Assembly (NCBI GenBank): GCA_905181715.1
Contig: CAJIYT010000018.1
Span: 1 to 51,975, forward strand
DNA from: an uncultured Candidatus Poseidoniales archaeon
Lineage (GTDB): Archaea; Thermoplasmatota; Poseidoniia; Poseidoniales; Poseidoniaceae
Direction of reading: 5' to 3'
Length of the DNA: 51,975 nt
This document shows positions 18,363 through 27,249 of the stretch, piece after piece; positions within the stretch are counted from its first letter, which is position 1, and every line of letters starts with the position of its first letter. The translations under genes and the position numbers were made by a program. The notes beneath the pieces were generated by a model that worked only from the letters and a program-made list of their open reading frames with translations, ran no database searches and was not told the origin of the DNA.

Positions 18363-19628
18363 TCAATCTTCATCGTCGAAAACCACAGGATCCCCACTAC
18401 CACCAGGGCTGTGCGGACGATCTGTTTCAACAACACCACCAGGAATAATTTCACTTTCCTCAACATCTAAATCTATATGGCCGCCATCTGCTAAGGTGTG
18501 CATATCTTCAGTTTCTGGGGTTGAAATAGTTCTTTCTACATCTGGGGAATCAGCATAAATCTTCTTTTTCAACTCTCTTTCATCTCTTCCTCTAACCAAG
18601 GATAACGAGTCACTAAAAGCCTTCCCGACAACTTCCCTGGTTCTTTCAGATCTCTTTGCGGAATCCAACTCATGAATTACCAAATCTCTCTGACCTTCTA
18701 ATTCACGCAACTCACTATTCCTATCGGTTAGAGCACCTTCCAAATCAGATAATGTCAAAGACATCTGTTGAACTCTTTCATCGCGCTCAAACACATCTTG
18801 ATGTAAGCGCCTTTCTCTTCTTCGAAGAGATTCATATTCTCTGTTTCTTTCAAGCAATCTTCGCTTCAATTCTTCTATTTGCTCTACTAGATAATCATGT
18901 TCAGCGGAAACGGAACGTGGACCTTGCATTACTCTTTCCAATTGTTCTTCTAATTCACCTAGGCGTTGGTCTCTTTGATCTAATAATCCACGCAACCTAT
19001 CAGCAATATCACGCAAACGCTTACGTTCTTCTTCAAGACTATCATTCGCAGCCTTTTCAGCAGTTAAATCAAGAGCCAAAGCATCTGATTTTGATTTCAA
19101 AGAACGAACTTCATCAGCTGTAATACTCGTTAGACCAGCGTCAGCAGCCCTTTCTAAAGCAACTACCATCTGTTCTACCCTATCTTCCATCTCTACGATG
19201 ACATCGTCTTGTTGATTTACTAAATTTCTTAATTGAGTAGACTCCTTCTCTAAAGTCTCTCTTTGTTCAGAAGACAAACTCGCTCTATTACCAGCTAATT
19301 CAGATTTAGTATCATCTAATAGCCGTTCTAAATGAATGATTTTTGTTTCAGCATCATCTAATGAAGAAATACTTTGTTGCAGTTGTGCAACCTCTGGAGC
19401 AATTTCATCTTCACGTTCTGCAAGATCTAATTCAAGTATGCGCAATCTCTGTTTTGAGGTGACTAATTCTTCATTTTTCTCTGACAGCTCTTGCCACGCG
19501 ATTAAAACCTCTTCAACCAACTGATCAACAGGGTATCCTTTTAGCATTCCTTCCAACGCAGCACGCTCTTCACCACCATTATTGTTGAGGCCACGTACGG
19601 GTCCCGATGGAGATGCGCCTAATGTCAT
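18363..19628 (-). CDS. Long coiled-coil protein, partner candidate of the MamK-like actin
   Basis: 421 aa. From about residue 35 to 330 it is an almost continuous heptad-rich, highly charged coiled coil (Glu, Arg, Leu, Gln), with no membrane segment and no ATPase motif. The N-terminus contains LKGYPVDQLVEEVL before the coil, loosely recalling the membrane-binding start of DivIVA-like scaffolds. The C-terminus is acidic and Gly/Pro-rich, ending VVFDDED. It lies 94 bp downstream of the actin-like gene on the same strand, and only 1 bp separates its stop from the convergent GGGP synthase stop. A scaffold or filament-associated role is inferred from context; no named family was recognised. Confidence 0.75.
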   Translation of the reverse strand: MTLGASPSGPVRGLNNNGGEERAALEGMLKGYPVDQLVEEVLIAWQELSEKNEELVTSKQRLRILELDLAEREDEIAPEVAQLQQSISSLDDAETKIIHLERLLDDTKSELAGNRASLSSEQRETLEKESTQLRNLVNQQDDVIVEMEDRVEQMVVALERAADAGLTSITADEVRSLKSKSDALALDLTAEKAANDSLEEERKRLRDIADRLRGLLDQRDQRLGELEEQLERVMQGPRSVSAEHDYLVEQIEELKRRLLERNREYESLRRRERRLHQDVFERDERVQQMSLTLSDLEGALTDRNSELRELEGQRDLVIHELDSAKRSERTREVVGKAFSDSLSLVRGRDERELKKKIYADSPDVERTISTPETEDMHTLADGGHIDLDVEESEIIPGGVVETDRPHSPGGSGDPVVFDDED

Positions 19629-19722
19629 TAAAGGGGTATCGCGTTGAAGCCATTCTTCAACCTTTCAGGTAAACACAGAGTGTTGAAGCCTCTTTCGAAC
19701 CCTTTTGGAGAGAACCAAAACC

Positions 19723-20730
19723 TCAAACAATAGAGGTATATTGCTCATCGGGCATATCTTGAGCAAGTACCAAAGCACCAGCAGCAACTCTCTCAATAGG
19801 ATCCTCAACACAAGTTACGGTTACGTCACCAATATCCGAGATTTCATCTGCCATAACATCAGCGATTCCTTCGATTCCAGATCCCCCACCAGAGAGGATG
19901 ATATTATTCCTCAATATTGGTTGATATTCTGGGTCAGCGGTTGCAACAATCTTCTTGATTGCACTACCGACTAATGGAATAATTCTCTTACATGATTCTA
20001 GAATTAAATCACCAATATCTACGACTTGCTTCTTACCTTCAACAGAAAGCTCGACCATAACTTCTCTAACATCACCAGTCACATAGGAGAATTCTTCTTT
20101 CCACTTACGGACCATGTCCTTTGTAATTTGAGCGCCGGTATATTTCTTACAAATCAAATCCATCAATTGTAAATCCAACCAGTCGCCAGCTTCTAGAATT
20201 GTGACCTGGTCTTCATCTGTAGGGAAAGTACCGTAGATACGGGCAATATCAGTAGTTCCTGCACCGATATCAACAACAATAGAACAAGCAATCTCTCCAA
20301 TACCATACGCAGTTGCAAAAGGCTCTGTAACTACCATAATTGCATTTACTTGACCACGGAGGGTTGCAACTAAATTACTCTTATCAGTAAATGATACGTG
20401 ACTAGGGGAGCAAATCACACCAAAAACCTCATCATATTCTTCTGGGTCAACAGCGTCAATTAAATGGGTAACAAAGGCCTTTGCTGCGGCTAGGTTAGCC
20501 TCATCATCCTGAGCAACACCAGCAGCCATTGGCCGGTATAGGTTACATGCCAACTTGTTCTTCATTGCATCATCACCAAACAAAACATCTCGGCCAAGGA
20601 AATTCCGTGCAACGGGGTCCTTTGGTCGACCAACAACTGTCTCAATCGTAGTCATCACTCCAGCGCTAGAAGCTATTGTTGATTGATACGTACCTAAATC
20701 GATTCCCACATAGAGTCTTTCTCCCATCAT
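19723..20730 (-). CDS. MamK-like bacterial-type actin
   Basis: 335 aa from ATG 20730, preceded by AGGTGA; a second ATG follows immediately at 20727. Actin-fold nucleotide loops are all present: GIDLGTYQST (phosphate 1), VVDIGAGTTDIARI (phosphate 2), and IILSGGGSGIEGI (adenosine). Features beyond the generic MreB fold recall MamK of magnetotactic bacteria: VVGRPKD, EPFATAYG, GTFPTDEDQVT, DPEYQPILRNN, VTCVEDP and the C-terminal ALVLAQDMPDEQY, compared from memory. MamK filaments position magnetosomes; no other magnetosome genes are in the window, so a different cargo or a shape/segregation role is likely. It is followed by a coiled-coil gene. Confidence 0.85.
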   Translation of the reverse strand: MMGERLYVGIDLGTYQSTIASSAGVMTTIETVVGRPKDPVARNFLGRDVLFGDDAMKNKLACNLYRPMAAGVAQDDEANLAAAKAFVTHLIDAVDPEEYDEVFGVICSPSHVSFTDKSNLVATLRGQVNAIMVVTEPFATAYGIGEIACSIVVDIGAGTTDIARIYGTFPTDEDQVTILEAGDWLDLQLMDLICKKYTGAQITKDMVRKWKEEFSYVTGDVREVMVELSVEGKKQVVDIGDLILESCKRIIPLVGSAIKKIVATADPEYQPILRNNIILSGGGSGIEGIADVMADEISDIGDVTVTCVEDPIERVAAGALVLAQDMPDEQYTSIV

Positions 20731-20799
20731 TGTCACCTGTCCACTAAGGAACGAGTTGGCCAAATCGCCATTAGACTTGAAGTTTCACTCGCGCTAGCA

Positions 20800-23478
20800 C
20801 TACCCATTATTGCCAATAAAAGGATCTTTAACACTATCATCAACACTTCTCTTTCTTATCAAAAACGCTACACTGGTAGCCAACACAACACCCATAATTA
20901 AACCAAAGGCACCAATAATAATCAACCCCGAACCACCCTTTGCATTAGATGCCGTTTCTATCGCGGGAATCGAATCTAAATTATCAGGAATAATGTAAAG
21001 ACTAAACTCATTACTTTGCCAAATAATCTGTTTCGGCGAAGTCCAATTAGACGAATTAAAGTCATTAACAACAACCTCGATTTTCCAATCAGATCTAGAA
21101 TATTGATAAATTGCCAAATCGTTTGTCAAATTTATATTACACACACCAGAGTAATTTCCCACAAACATTGAATTGCACTCCATAACAGGAATATAATAAG
21201 AGGGGTTAATCAAAAAAACTTCTAGTTTAACATCATCATTTTCATTTTCGACAATCGACCAAGTGATATTTAAAAAATCACTCTTGTTTGTATTCAAATC
21301 TATACCACTAACAATAATTTCTAAAGCAGTATTATTTTTAGCACAGCCAGTTTCATTAATCGGATGCCAAGGTTCAGAAAATTGACAAGAATCAACATCA
21401 TCCAGAAAACCATCTCCGTCACTATCATCAATACATCCATCTGAATTATTATCGAAACCACTTGCATTAACATTAACACATAAATCATCTATATTCAAAA
21501 CACCATCATCATCTAAATCCTGCCACAGCCAAGGGTCTTCATCAATTCCTTTAACAGCCAGAGCAAAACCAATCATATCCCCATCAATTCCAACAGTACC
21601 CGGCGAATTACCTTCACCAATCCAATCAGCAAAAACACTGATCTTAATAGGGGTATTATTTTGCAAAGATTCCCCCTTAACTCGAATTAAATTGGTTGTT
21701 TCATTGGTTGAATGATTATTATACAAAATTTCCGAGGAGTTGTATATATTCGAATAACCATTTGAAGCAATATCATCACCAACAACAAAAAGCCCATTTC
21801 CTATATCAATAATGAGTTTTAGATCATCAACAGGAGAGGGATGGGGCCTGGCGTTATATGACATTACAACTTCAAGGTCACTACCTTCTGCTACTATAAA
21901 TTCCCAAGAAGCATTTTCACCTTCTTTCAAGAATGGACCAATTGCTCCATCACCACTCCAAGGATTTCCAACCATCCCCTCAACCGAACCACCGCGTTGT
22001 GAATACCACGACAACCAATCGTTTTGCTGATATGAATCATGTGTCCAAATATCAAGATTTCCATTTTCTTCATCTACTATCAAAGATAGGTTCGGTCTCC
22101 CAAATCCTTGGTTGCTATCTGGGGAATTACCAGTAATCCCATCGGCGGAAACAGCCATCATAGCGCGCAACAAAGAGCCAGAAGGACTCACTCCATTTTC
22201 TCTTTCAACAAGTTGTTGAAGAATAGCGCCATAACTTGCCGCCATTGGAGTGGCCATCGAAGTACCAGTCAATGTTCTAGAATCGGTGTTGTATGAATCC
22301 TTCACCCCATCACCCATGGCAGAAACTATCGCTTTACCAGGAGCTGCTATGAAAACCCCCCTTCCTCCTTCTTCAGTAGGCCCATGGTTGCTAGAGCCCC
22401 AAATACTCCCATTATGACTGGAATCAGCAACGGCGACGGAAATCACATTACGTGCATTTGCGGGTTCTAAAACCAGACCACCATTATTTCCAGGAGCAAT
22501 AAAAGCCAACGAATATGGGTTTTCAAAAGCCCAAGCATCCAAATCAGAAGATCTTGCAGTGTATGCTGTGGTATCATCTCCCCAAGAGTCAGAATGAATA
22601 ATTGCCCCATATTCAGCAGCCTCTGCTAGAAGTAAATCGATATCCGGAGGGTGCCACCCGCTCTCGTTTACCAAATCCTGGACGATGAGTTTTGCAGCAT
22701 TTGACATCGAAGTCATTGAATTATTACTACTAGAATCACCCAATACCGCGCATCCAAGAGTTCCAGCAACATGTGTACCATGGCGGTAATCTTTGTCACC
22801 GATATTATCCCAATCATCTATTGAATCATTCAAATAAACAATCTTTCGATGATTCAGACCCGGTGTTTCACCCCCATTATAAGAAGAATTTCTAAAACAA
22901 GAATGATCCAAATCAATCCCACCATCAGCAACCCCAATAACAACACCCGAGCCATTTAATCCCCAATCCCAAAATGGATGGCTATTATTTGTCCCACTTT
23001 GCATTATTTCACTAGCGATAATATTTCGCCCTGTGGTTTCTAATATCGGTTCAACCCACAAAATACCCGGGATATGGGTAAATGAATTCGGATTGCTTGC
23101 CGTTACTGTAATGATATTAGATAACGGGGCGGGACGCAACTCTAACGAACCACCGACAATATTGTATATTTTTTCAACAACAGTATGGGGTAAATTCGGC
23201 TCAAGAATTAATCGCAATTGGTTAAAATCAGAATTCTTCAAGGGAGCCTTCCATGGCGCAATATCACTTTCTCCATTCGAATAATAATCCCATACTAGAA
23301 TAGTATCTTGCGTTAGATGCCGCAGAGGAACCAACCCCTTCGCAATTGACTCATCCCATTCACCCTCAAAAACCACTTCCCCCCCACTAGGGACGATATT
23401 TATGGGAATAATAGCAGACACAGAGGACAGCAGTAATATCAAAACAACAAAACCCATCCTCCGCATACCCCCCTGCAA
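20800..23478 (-). CDS. Secreted, membrane-anchored S8 subtilase with TSP3-type calcium repeats
   Basis: 892 aa. A signal peptide (MGFVVLILLLSSVSA) begins the protein. The catalytic triad is visible: Asp in VADGGIDLDH (about 184), His in DYRHGTHVAGT (about 234), Ser in LTGTSMATPMA (about 405), with oxyanion Asn in APGNNG. Downstream comes an Asp/Asn-rich region with DDDGVLNIDDLC and DSDGDGFLDDVDSC, thrombospondin type-3 calcium-binding repeats, then beta-rich sequence and a C-terminal helix followed by RKR. It should act outside the cell, tethered to the membrane, on proteins or peptides. Secreted peptidases of this kind fit a protein-degrading marine heterotroph. Confidence 0.93.
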   Translation of the reverse strand: MQGGMRRMGFVVLILLLSSVSAIIPINIVPSGGEVVFEGEWDESIAKGLVPLRHLTQDTILVWDYYSNGESDIAPWKAPLKNSDFNQLRLILEPNLPHTVVEKIYNIVGGSLELRPAPLSNIITVTASNPNSFTHIPGILWVEPILETTGRNIIASEIMQSGTNNSHPFWDWGLNGSGVVIGVADGGIDLDHSCFRNSSYNGGETPGLNHRKIVYLNDSIDDWDNIGDKDYRHGTHVAGTLGCAVLGDSSSNNSMTSMSNAAKLIVQDLVNESGWHPPDIDLLLAEAAEYGAIIHSDSWGDDTTAYTARSSDLDAWAFENPYSLAFIAPGNNGGLVLEPANARNVISVAVADSSHNGSIWGSSNHGPTEEGGRGVFIAAPGKAIVSAMGDGVKDSYNTDSRTLTGTSMATPMAASYGAILQQLVERENGVSPSGSLLRAMMAVSADGITGNSPDSNQGFGRPNLSLIVDEENGNLDIWTHDSYQQNDWLSWYSQRGGSVEGMVGNPWSGDGAIGPFLKEGENASWEFIVAEGSDLEVVMSYNARPHPSPVDDLKLIIDIGNGLFVVGDDIASNGYSNIYNSSEILYNNHSTNETTNLIRVKGESLQNNTPIKISVFADWIGEGNSPGTVGIDGDMIGFALAVKGIDEDPWLWQDLDDDGVLNIDDLCVNVNASGFDNNSDGCIDDSDGDGFLDDVDSCQFSEPWHPINETGCAKNNTALEIIVSGIDLNTNKSDFLNITWSIVENENDDVKLEVFLINPSYYIPVMECNSMFVGNYSGVCNINLTNDLAIYQYSRSDWKIEVVVNDFNSSNWTSPKQIIWQSNEFSLYIIPDNLDSIPAIETASNAKGGSGLIIIGAFGLIMGVVLATSVAFLIRKRSVDDSVKDPFIGNNG

Positions 23479-23526
23479 AACCTATTCCCGATTCAGTCTA
23501 ACGGAGAACAGTATCGCGCCAGCGCG

Positions 23527-23535
23527 TTTAAGATA
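23527..23535 (+). promoter_or_regulatory. TATA-like element of the rpl18a-pfdA-ftsY operon
   Basis: TTTAAGATA ends 21 nt upstream of the rpl18a ATG, the spacing expected for a leaderless or very short-leader archaeal mRNA. No Shine-Dalgarno sequence precedes the ATG, consistent with that. Confidence 0.45.
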
Positions 23536-23556
23536 CGATTACAATTCCCCCGAACC

Positions 23557-23823
23557 ATGCAAGCCTACCGAGTAAAGGGAGACGCACCGTTTGGAAGAAC
23601 TCGTCAAGAGTTTACCATCGATGTTGCAGCTGCGGACGAAACACAAGCAGAAGATCATATTTTTTCCATTCTTGGAAGCAGGCATAGGGCAAAGAGAAGA
23701 GCCATCAATATCCAATCGATTACCGAAATAGATCCACGAATATCAAAGGAACCACTGGTGATCAACGCATTCCGCGAGCAAATCAAACTTGCTGGCGGAC
23801 CTATCGCCTCTGAAGAGGAATGA
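23557..23823 (+). CDS. rpl18a: Large-subunit ribosomal protein L18a (LX/L20e)
   Basis: 88 aa. The start AYRVKGDAPFGRTRQEFT and the middle SILGSRHRAKRRAINI match the archaeal LX/eukaryotic L18a family, with the SRHR-x-KRR stretch contacting rRNA. The C-terminal tail after about residue 60 is slightly longer than usual. It opens the classic archaeal cluster with prefoldin alpha and ftsY. Confidence 0.93.
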   Translation: MQAYRVKGDAPFGRTRQEFTIDVAAADETQAEDHIFSILGSRHRAKRRAINIQSITEIDPRISKEPLVINAFREQIKLAGGPIASEEE

Positions 23824-23876
23824 AACAATAGTCGATTGGTTCAAGAAGAACCATCGTCTCAAAGGGCACGATTAAG

Positions 23877-24389
23877 ATGAACGGCGCCGAAGAATTACAG
23901 CGTTTGGCCAGCTTAGTTGAGATGAATAAGGCAAGGTTGGACGAGGTCGGCGAACAATCGGAAAGGATTTATTCGGTTATTTCAGAGCACGAAAGCGCAA
24001 TAATATCGATATCTGCTATTTCTTCAGGTAATAGCGGACACATCCCAATAGGAGCTGGGATAATGATACCACTTCAATCAACAAACGAACAAAAAGCTCT
24101 GGTTGACATCGGATCTGGAATTATTGCAGAAAAGAATCACCACGAAGCAATTGAAATATTAGAATCCAGAGTCAAAGAATTAAAATTAGTTTTAGAAAAG
24201 ATGAACTCAGAAGCACAAATTTTACAAGCCGAAATCAACAAACTATCATTGGATTTCAACGACACTGCAACCAAATTAAAACCATCAGAGAACAAAGAAA
24301 TTACAATTAGCGATATCACTGACCTCACAAACGAAAAACCAAAGAAACAACGCCGCCGCTTTGGTAATGAATTAACCTTGGACGATTAG
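23877..24389 (+). CDS. pfdA: Prefoldin alpha subunit
   Basis: 170 aa. Two long amphipathic coiled-coil helices flank a central beta-rich hairpin region with HIPIGAGIMIPLQS and LVDIGSGIIAEKN, the typical alpha-class prefoldin pattern. Alpha and beta subunits form a jellyfish-like hexamer that hands unfolded proteins to the thermosome. A charged C-terminal extension (KPKKQRRRF, ELTLDD) goes beyond the normal ~140-aa length. It lies between rpl18a and ftsY, the usual archaeal position. Confidence 0.92.
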   Translation: MNGAEELQRLASLVEMNKARLDEVGEQSERIYSVISEHESAIISISAISSGNSGHIPIGAGIMIPLQSTNEQKALVDIGSGIIAEKNHHEAIEILESRVKELKLVLEKMNSEAQILQAEINKLSLDFNDTATKLKPSENKEITISDITDLTNEKPKKQRRRFGNELTLDD

Positions 24390-24397
24390 GTGATTTA

Positions 24398-25834
24398 ATG
24401 GGTTTGTTTGATAAATTCCGCAAGAAAGTAAAGGATGCTGTATCAGAAGCAGATATAGAATCCTTTTCGGCTAAGGAGGGTAGCGAAGAAGCCACCACTG
24501 CCTTAGCACAACGGGAAGAGATAAATTCCAACAACGAATTAACACCCACTACCCCAGAAGAGGCAACAAAGGTCGAAGAAAAAACCGATCTAGAAGAGAA
24601 CGACGACTGGGAAGACGAGGATGATTGGGAAGACGAGGATGATTGGGAAGACGAAGATGAGTGGGATGACGCAGAAGAAACCGAATCATCTTCATCACAA
24701 ATCCCCCTCGAATTAACCAAGAAACAGAAGAAGATGTTCAACCGCCAAAGCCGCAAAATAAAGCGCGACGGCGATAAGAAAAACAAAGAAATGAAGCGAA
24801 GAGGAGCAACTTCTCAAAAAAGAGCAGCCGGTAGCAAAGTAGATTTGCAGATGATGCGAACTACAACAGGCAGACAACTAGTCGAGGTTAAAGAAGCACC
24901 AAAAGGCTCAATTGGTTCTAAAGAGACGGAAACGGGAATAAAAATAGATCTCGGCGGAGGAGTTGTTGAAAGCGGTGGACGCATCATCAAAATGAGTAAA
25001 GTATTGGAAGAACTTCTAGAAGAACTAGAGTGGATTCTATTGGAGTCTGATGTTTCATCAGAAGCGGTATCTGAAGTTATGAAAGCACTCAAAACCGAAC
25101 TTATAGGCCAGCGGTTGCGTAAAGGAGCCAATCTTTCTAAAGTAATCGAAGCCAGTTTAAAACGCGCCTTGACTCATTTATTAGACAGTGGATACTGGGA
25201 TTTTGATCGTACAATTCAGAAATACATCGATGAGAAAGACCTCCCTGTTGTAATCATGCTTGTAGGCGTTAACGGAACTGGAAAAACTACTACAGCAGCC
25301 AAAATAGCACACCGGTTACTTAAATCGGGCCATTCAGTAATAGCCGCAGCAGGAGATACCTTCAGAGCAGGCGCCATCGAACAATTAGAAACCCATTGTC
25401 AACGCCTCAACATACGATGTGTATCCAGCCAACGCGGAGGCGACTCAGCAGCAATAGCAAGAGATGCAGTCGAATCTGCCAAAGCAAAAGGAATAGATGT
25501 TGTATTGGTAGACACCGCTGGAAGGATGCAGAATAAAGTCAATTTAATGAACGAACTAGAGAAGGTTAGAAAGGTATCTAATCCACATTTAACACTATTT
25601 GTTGGTGATGCTTTGGCCGGAAACGATGCAGTCGATCAAGCTAAAGCATTCCAGGAAATTCTTAAATTCGACGGTGCGATTCTAACTAAGATGGATACTG
25701 ATGCAAAAGGCGGTGCAGGATTATCGATTGCCTTTGCCACAGGTAGACCAATCGTTATGGTAGGCGTCGGCCAAGAATATGAAGACTTACAGCAATTTGA
25801 GCCAAATTGGTTATTGGATGAGATGTTTGTTTAG
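24398..25834 (+). CDS. ftsY: Signal recognition particle receptor FtsY
   Basis: 478 aa. The C-terminal NG domain has GTPase motifs GVNGTGKTTTAAK (from about residue 290), DTFRAGAIEQL, DTAGRMQNK, TKMDTDAKGGAG and the closing VGVGQEYEDLQQFEPNW. It docks SRP-bound ribosomes at the membrane. The N-terminal ~190 residues are an unusual extension: a strongly acidic segment with tandem DDWEDE units (about residues 69-90) followed by a strongly basic Lys/Arg segment. AGGTGA lies upstream of ATG 24398, 8 bp after pfdA. Confidence 0.95.
   Translation: MGLFDKFRKKVKDAVSEADIESFSAKEGSEEATTALAQREEINSNNELTPTTPEEATKVEEKTDLEENDDWEDEDDWEDEDDWEDEDEWDDAEETESSSSQIPLELTKKQKKMFNRQSRKIKRDGDKKNKEMKRRGATSQKRAAGSKVDLQMMRTTTGRQLVEVKEAPKGSIGSKETETGIKIDLGGGVVESGGRIIKMSKVLEELLEELEWILLESDVSSEAVSEVMKALKTELIGQRLRKGANLSKVIEASLKRALTHLLDSGYWDFDRTIQKYIDEKDLPVVIMLVGVNGTGKTTTAAKIAHRLLKSGHSVIAAAGDTFRAGAIEQLETHCQRLNIRCVSSQRGGDSAAIARDAVESAKAKGIDVVLVDTAGRMQNKVNLMNELEKVRKVSNPHLTLFVGDALAGNDAVDQAKAFQEILKFDGAILTKMDTDAKGGAGLSIAFATGRPIVMVGVGQEYEDLQQFEPNWLLDEMFV
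24602..24670 (+). repeat. 18-bp coding tandem repeat (DDWEDE units) in ftsY
   Basis: Three 18-bp units of the form GAYGAYTGGGAAGACGAR plus a degenerate fourth encode an acidic, Trp-punctuated array. Near identity at nucleotide level suggests recent expansion by slippage or unequal exchange. Confidence 0.8.
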
Positions 25835-25851
25835 GTAAATGAGGTGAATAA

Positions 25852-26223
25852 ATGGACGAAGAAATATTTTCTGATGAAGGTAGTGCTAAATTATTTCAAT
25901 TGATTCATATGTTGCAACGTAGCGCTTTAGTTCATTTGGGGTATATCCCAGATAATACGGGCAAATCAAATTATAATTATGGCGAAGCAAAAGCAGCGAT
26001 TGACATATTAGTGATGCTTGAAGAAAAGACACACGGCAATCTAAACAGTATAGAGGAAAAGATCCTAAAAGGTATAATTTCTGAAATTCAGATGAAATAT
26101 GTCAAAGCACCAGCAGAAAAGCGCGCTCGTGACGATGCTTCAGAACAATCAGACATAACCAAGAGTTCTTTCACCGAGCCAAAAGAAGGCCCTTCAGAAA
26201 CAGTCGTAAGCGAAGAAGAGTAA
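25852..26223 (+). CDS. DUF1844-family protein
   Basis: 123 aa. The first 80 residues match DUF1844: a helical segment FQLIHMLQRSALVHLGYIPD, then AAIDILVMLEEKTHGNL and IISEIQMKYVKAP. The function of the family is unknown. The C-terminal 35 residues are a charged Ser/Glu-rich tail. It lies 17 bp after ftsY with AGGTGA before the start, so it belongs to the same transcript. Confidence 0.8.
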   Translation: MDEEIFSDEGSAKLFQLIHMLQRSALVHLGYIPDNTGKSNYNYGEAKAAIDILVMLEEKTHGNLNSIEEKILKGIISEIQMKYVKAPAEKRARDDASEQSDITKSSFTEPKEGPSETVVSEEE

Positions 26224-26253
26224 CAACATCACATCTAATCAAGCGGTTATTTG

Positions 26254-26940
26254 ATGAAGCCTAGGCCCACCAGCCAACTGTTAGCCATGGTTCGAGTTAC
26301 CGATGTGGAGGATGAGGAAGCACCGACCGTATTGATTGTTGATAACAATCAAATGGCCATCCACCGCCTAAAACAAATCTTCAATCAACGCGGGTTTAGC
26401 GTAGAAATTTGCGAGGATGGCGATAAAGCGGTTGACGAATACATCCGCCTCAGCCCTGAACTAGTCGTTATGGCCTTGGACATCCCCTCTTTAGATGGCC
26501 ATTTAGCAGCTTTAGAAATGAGAGAACACGGAGGAGATTGTCGCCTAATTCTAACTGCGCCAAGCCGCCAAGCGGATTTAGCCATAGACGCAGCGTTTTC
26601 AGCCGGAGCCGTTGCATGGTTGGAAAAACCAATCAGTGCTAAAACAGTAGAAGCGGTCTGGGAGAGGGTACTGGGGCCTATACCAGAAGCACCAGGCCTA
26701 GAAGATCTCGACGACTTATATCCAGATGATGGATTACAAAAAATCACGGTTGAGGATGATAATGCAGTATTGGTATTGCCAGAACCAATCATAAATATCG
26801 ATAACGACACGGTAATCGAAGTACCAGTAACCACTCCAAAAAACAAATCATCACGAGGTAAGAGATTGGTAACAATATTAGTTTTATTTTCAATTATTGG
26901 TGGCTTAGTTTGGTATTTCAGAGCCAATTTGCCACTTTGA
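26254..26940 (+). CDS. Membrane-anchored pseudo-receiver domain protein
   Basis: 228 aa. Residues 24-140 are a response-regulator receiver fold: PTVLIVDNNQM (acidic pocket reduced to D30-N31), a conserved Thr in LILTAPS, and Lys in LEKPI. The phosphoacceptor position in PELVVMALDIPSLDG is Ala74, so ordinary aspartyl phosphorylation is not expected; Asp76 is two residues off. An acidic linker follows, then one C-terminal transmembrane helix (about 207-222) after a basic SSRGKRL stretch, so the receiver faces the cytoplasm. No DNA-binding or enzymatic output domain and no histidine kinase is nearby. It is the last gene of the ftsY operon direction. Confidence 0.82.
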   Translation: MKPRPTSQLLAMVRVTDVEDEEAPTVLIVDNNQMAIHRLKQIFNQRGFSVEICEDGDKAVDEYIRLSPELVVMALDIPSLDGHLAALEMREHGGDCRLILTAPSRQADLAIDAAFSAGAVAWLEKPISAKTVEAVWERVLGPIPEAPGLEDLDDLYPDDGLQKITVEDDNAVLVLPEPIINIDNDTVIEVPVTTPKNKSSRGKRLVTILVLFSIIGGLVWYFRANLPL

Positions 26941-26946
26941 CAACCA

Positions 26947-27249
26947 CTACTGTTGTTGTTGAATAAAAGCCGAGAGGGGCATTAACCCAACAGTTCCATT
27001 CGGCATCATCACCGGCACCATCTGTACACCGGTAGTCAACATACTATTCGGAGTTGCATCAATTCTAGAACCCATCGGGGCTCTAATAACCTCATTAATA
27101 CGATGAGAATCAGAATCTAACAAAGCAATATCCCCCCTAGCGAGACGTAGATCCAATTCCACCATTCTCTTCAACGAAAAAGCAACAACAATAGCAATAG
27201 TTACAAGAAAAGCAAACGCAACAAACCATGCACCGTATTGCATATTCAT
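26947..27249 (-). CDS. Small single-helix membrane protein, unknown
   Basis: 100 aa. An N-terminal transmembrane helix (WFVAFAFLVTIAIVVAFSL) is followed by a charged cytoplasmic-type segment (DLRLARGDIALLDSD) and a C-terminal Met/Pro/Gly-rich stretch ending in QQQQ. Its ATG overlaps the pyrF stop (ATGA), indicating translational coupling. No family was recognised. Confidence 0.65.
   Translation of the reverse strand: MNMQYGAWFVAFAFLVTIAIVVAFSLKRMVELDLRLARGDIALLDSDSHRINEVIRAPMGSRIDATPNSMLTTGVQMVPVMMPNGTVGLMPLSAFIQQQQ

Noticed and set aside
24325..24786. Serine-rich 153-aa ORF opposite ftsY
   Set aside because: It is the antisense of the acidic repeat and early coding region of ftsY; low-complexity Ser arises from GA-rich codons read backwards.
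26385..26927. 180-aa minus-strand ORF
   Set aside because: Antisense shadow of the receiver-domain gene with no motif of its own.
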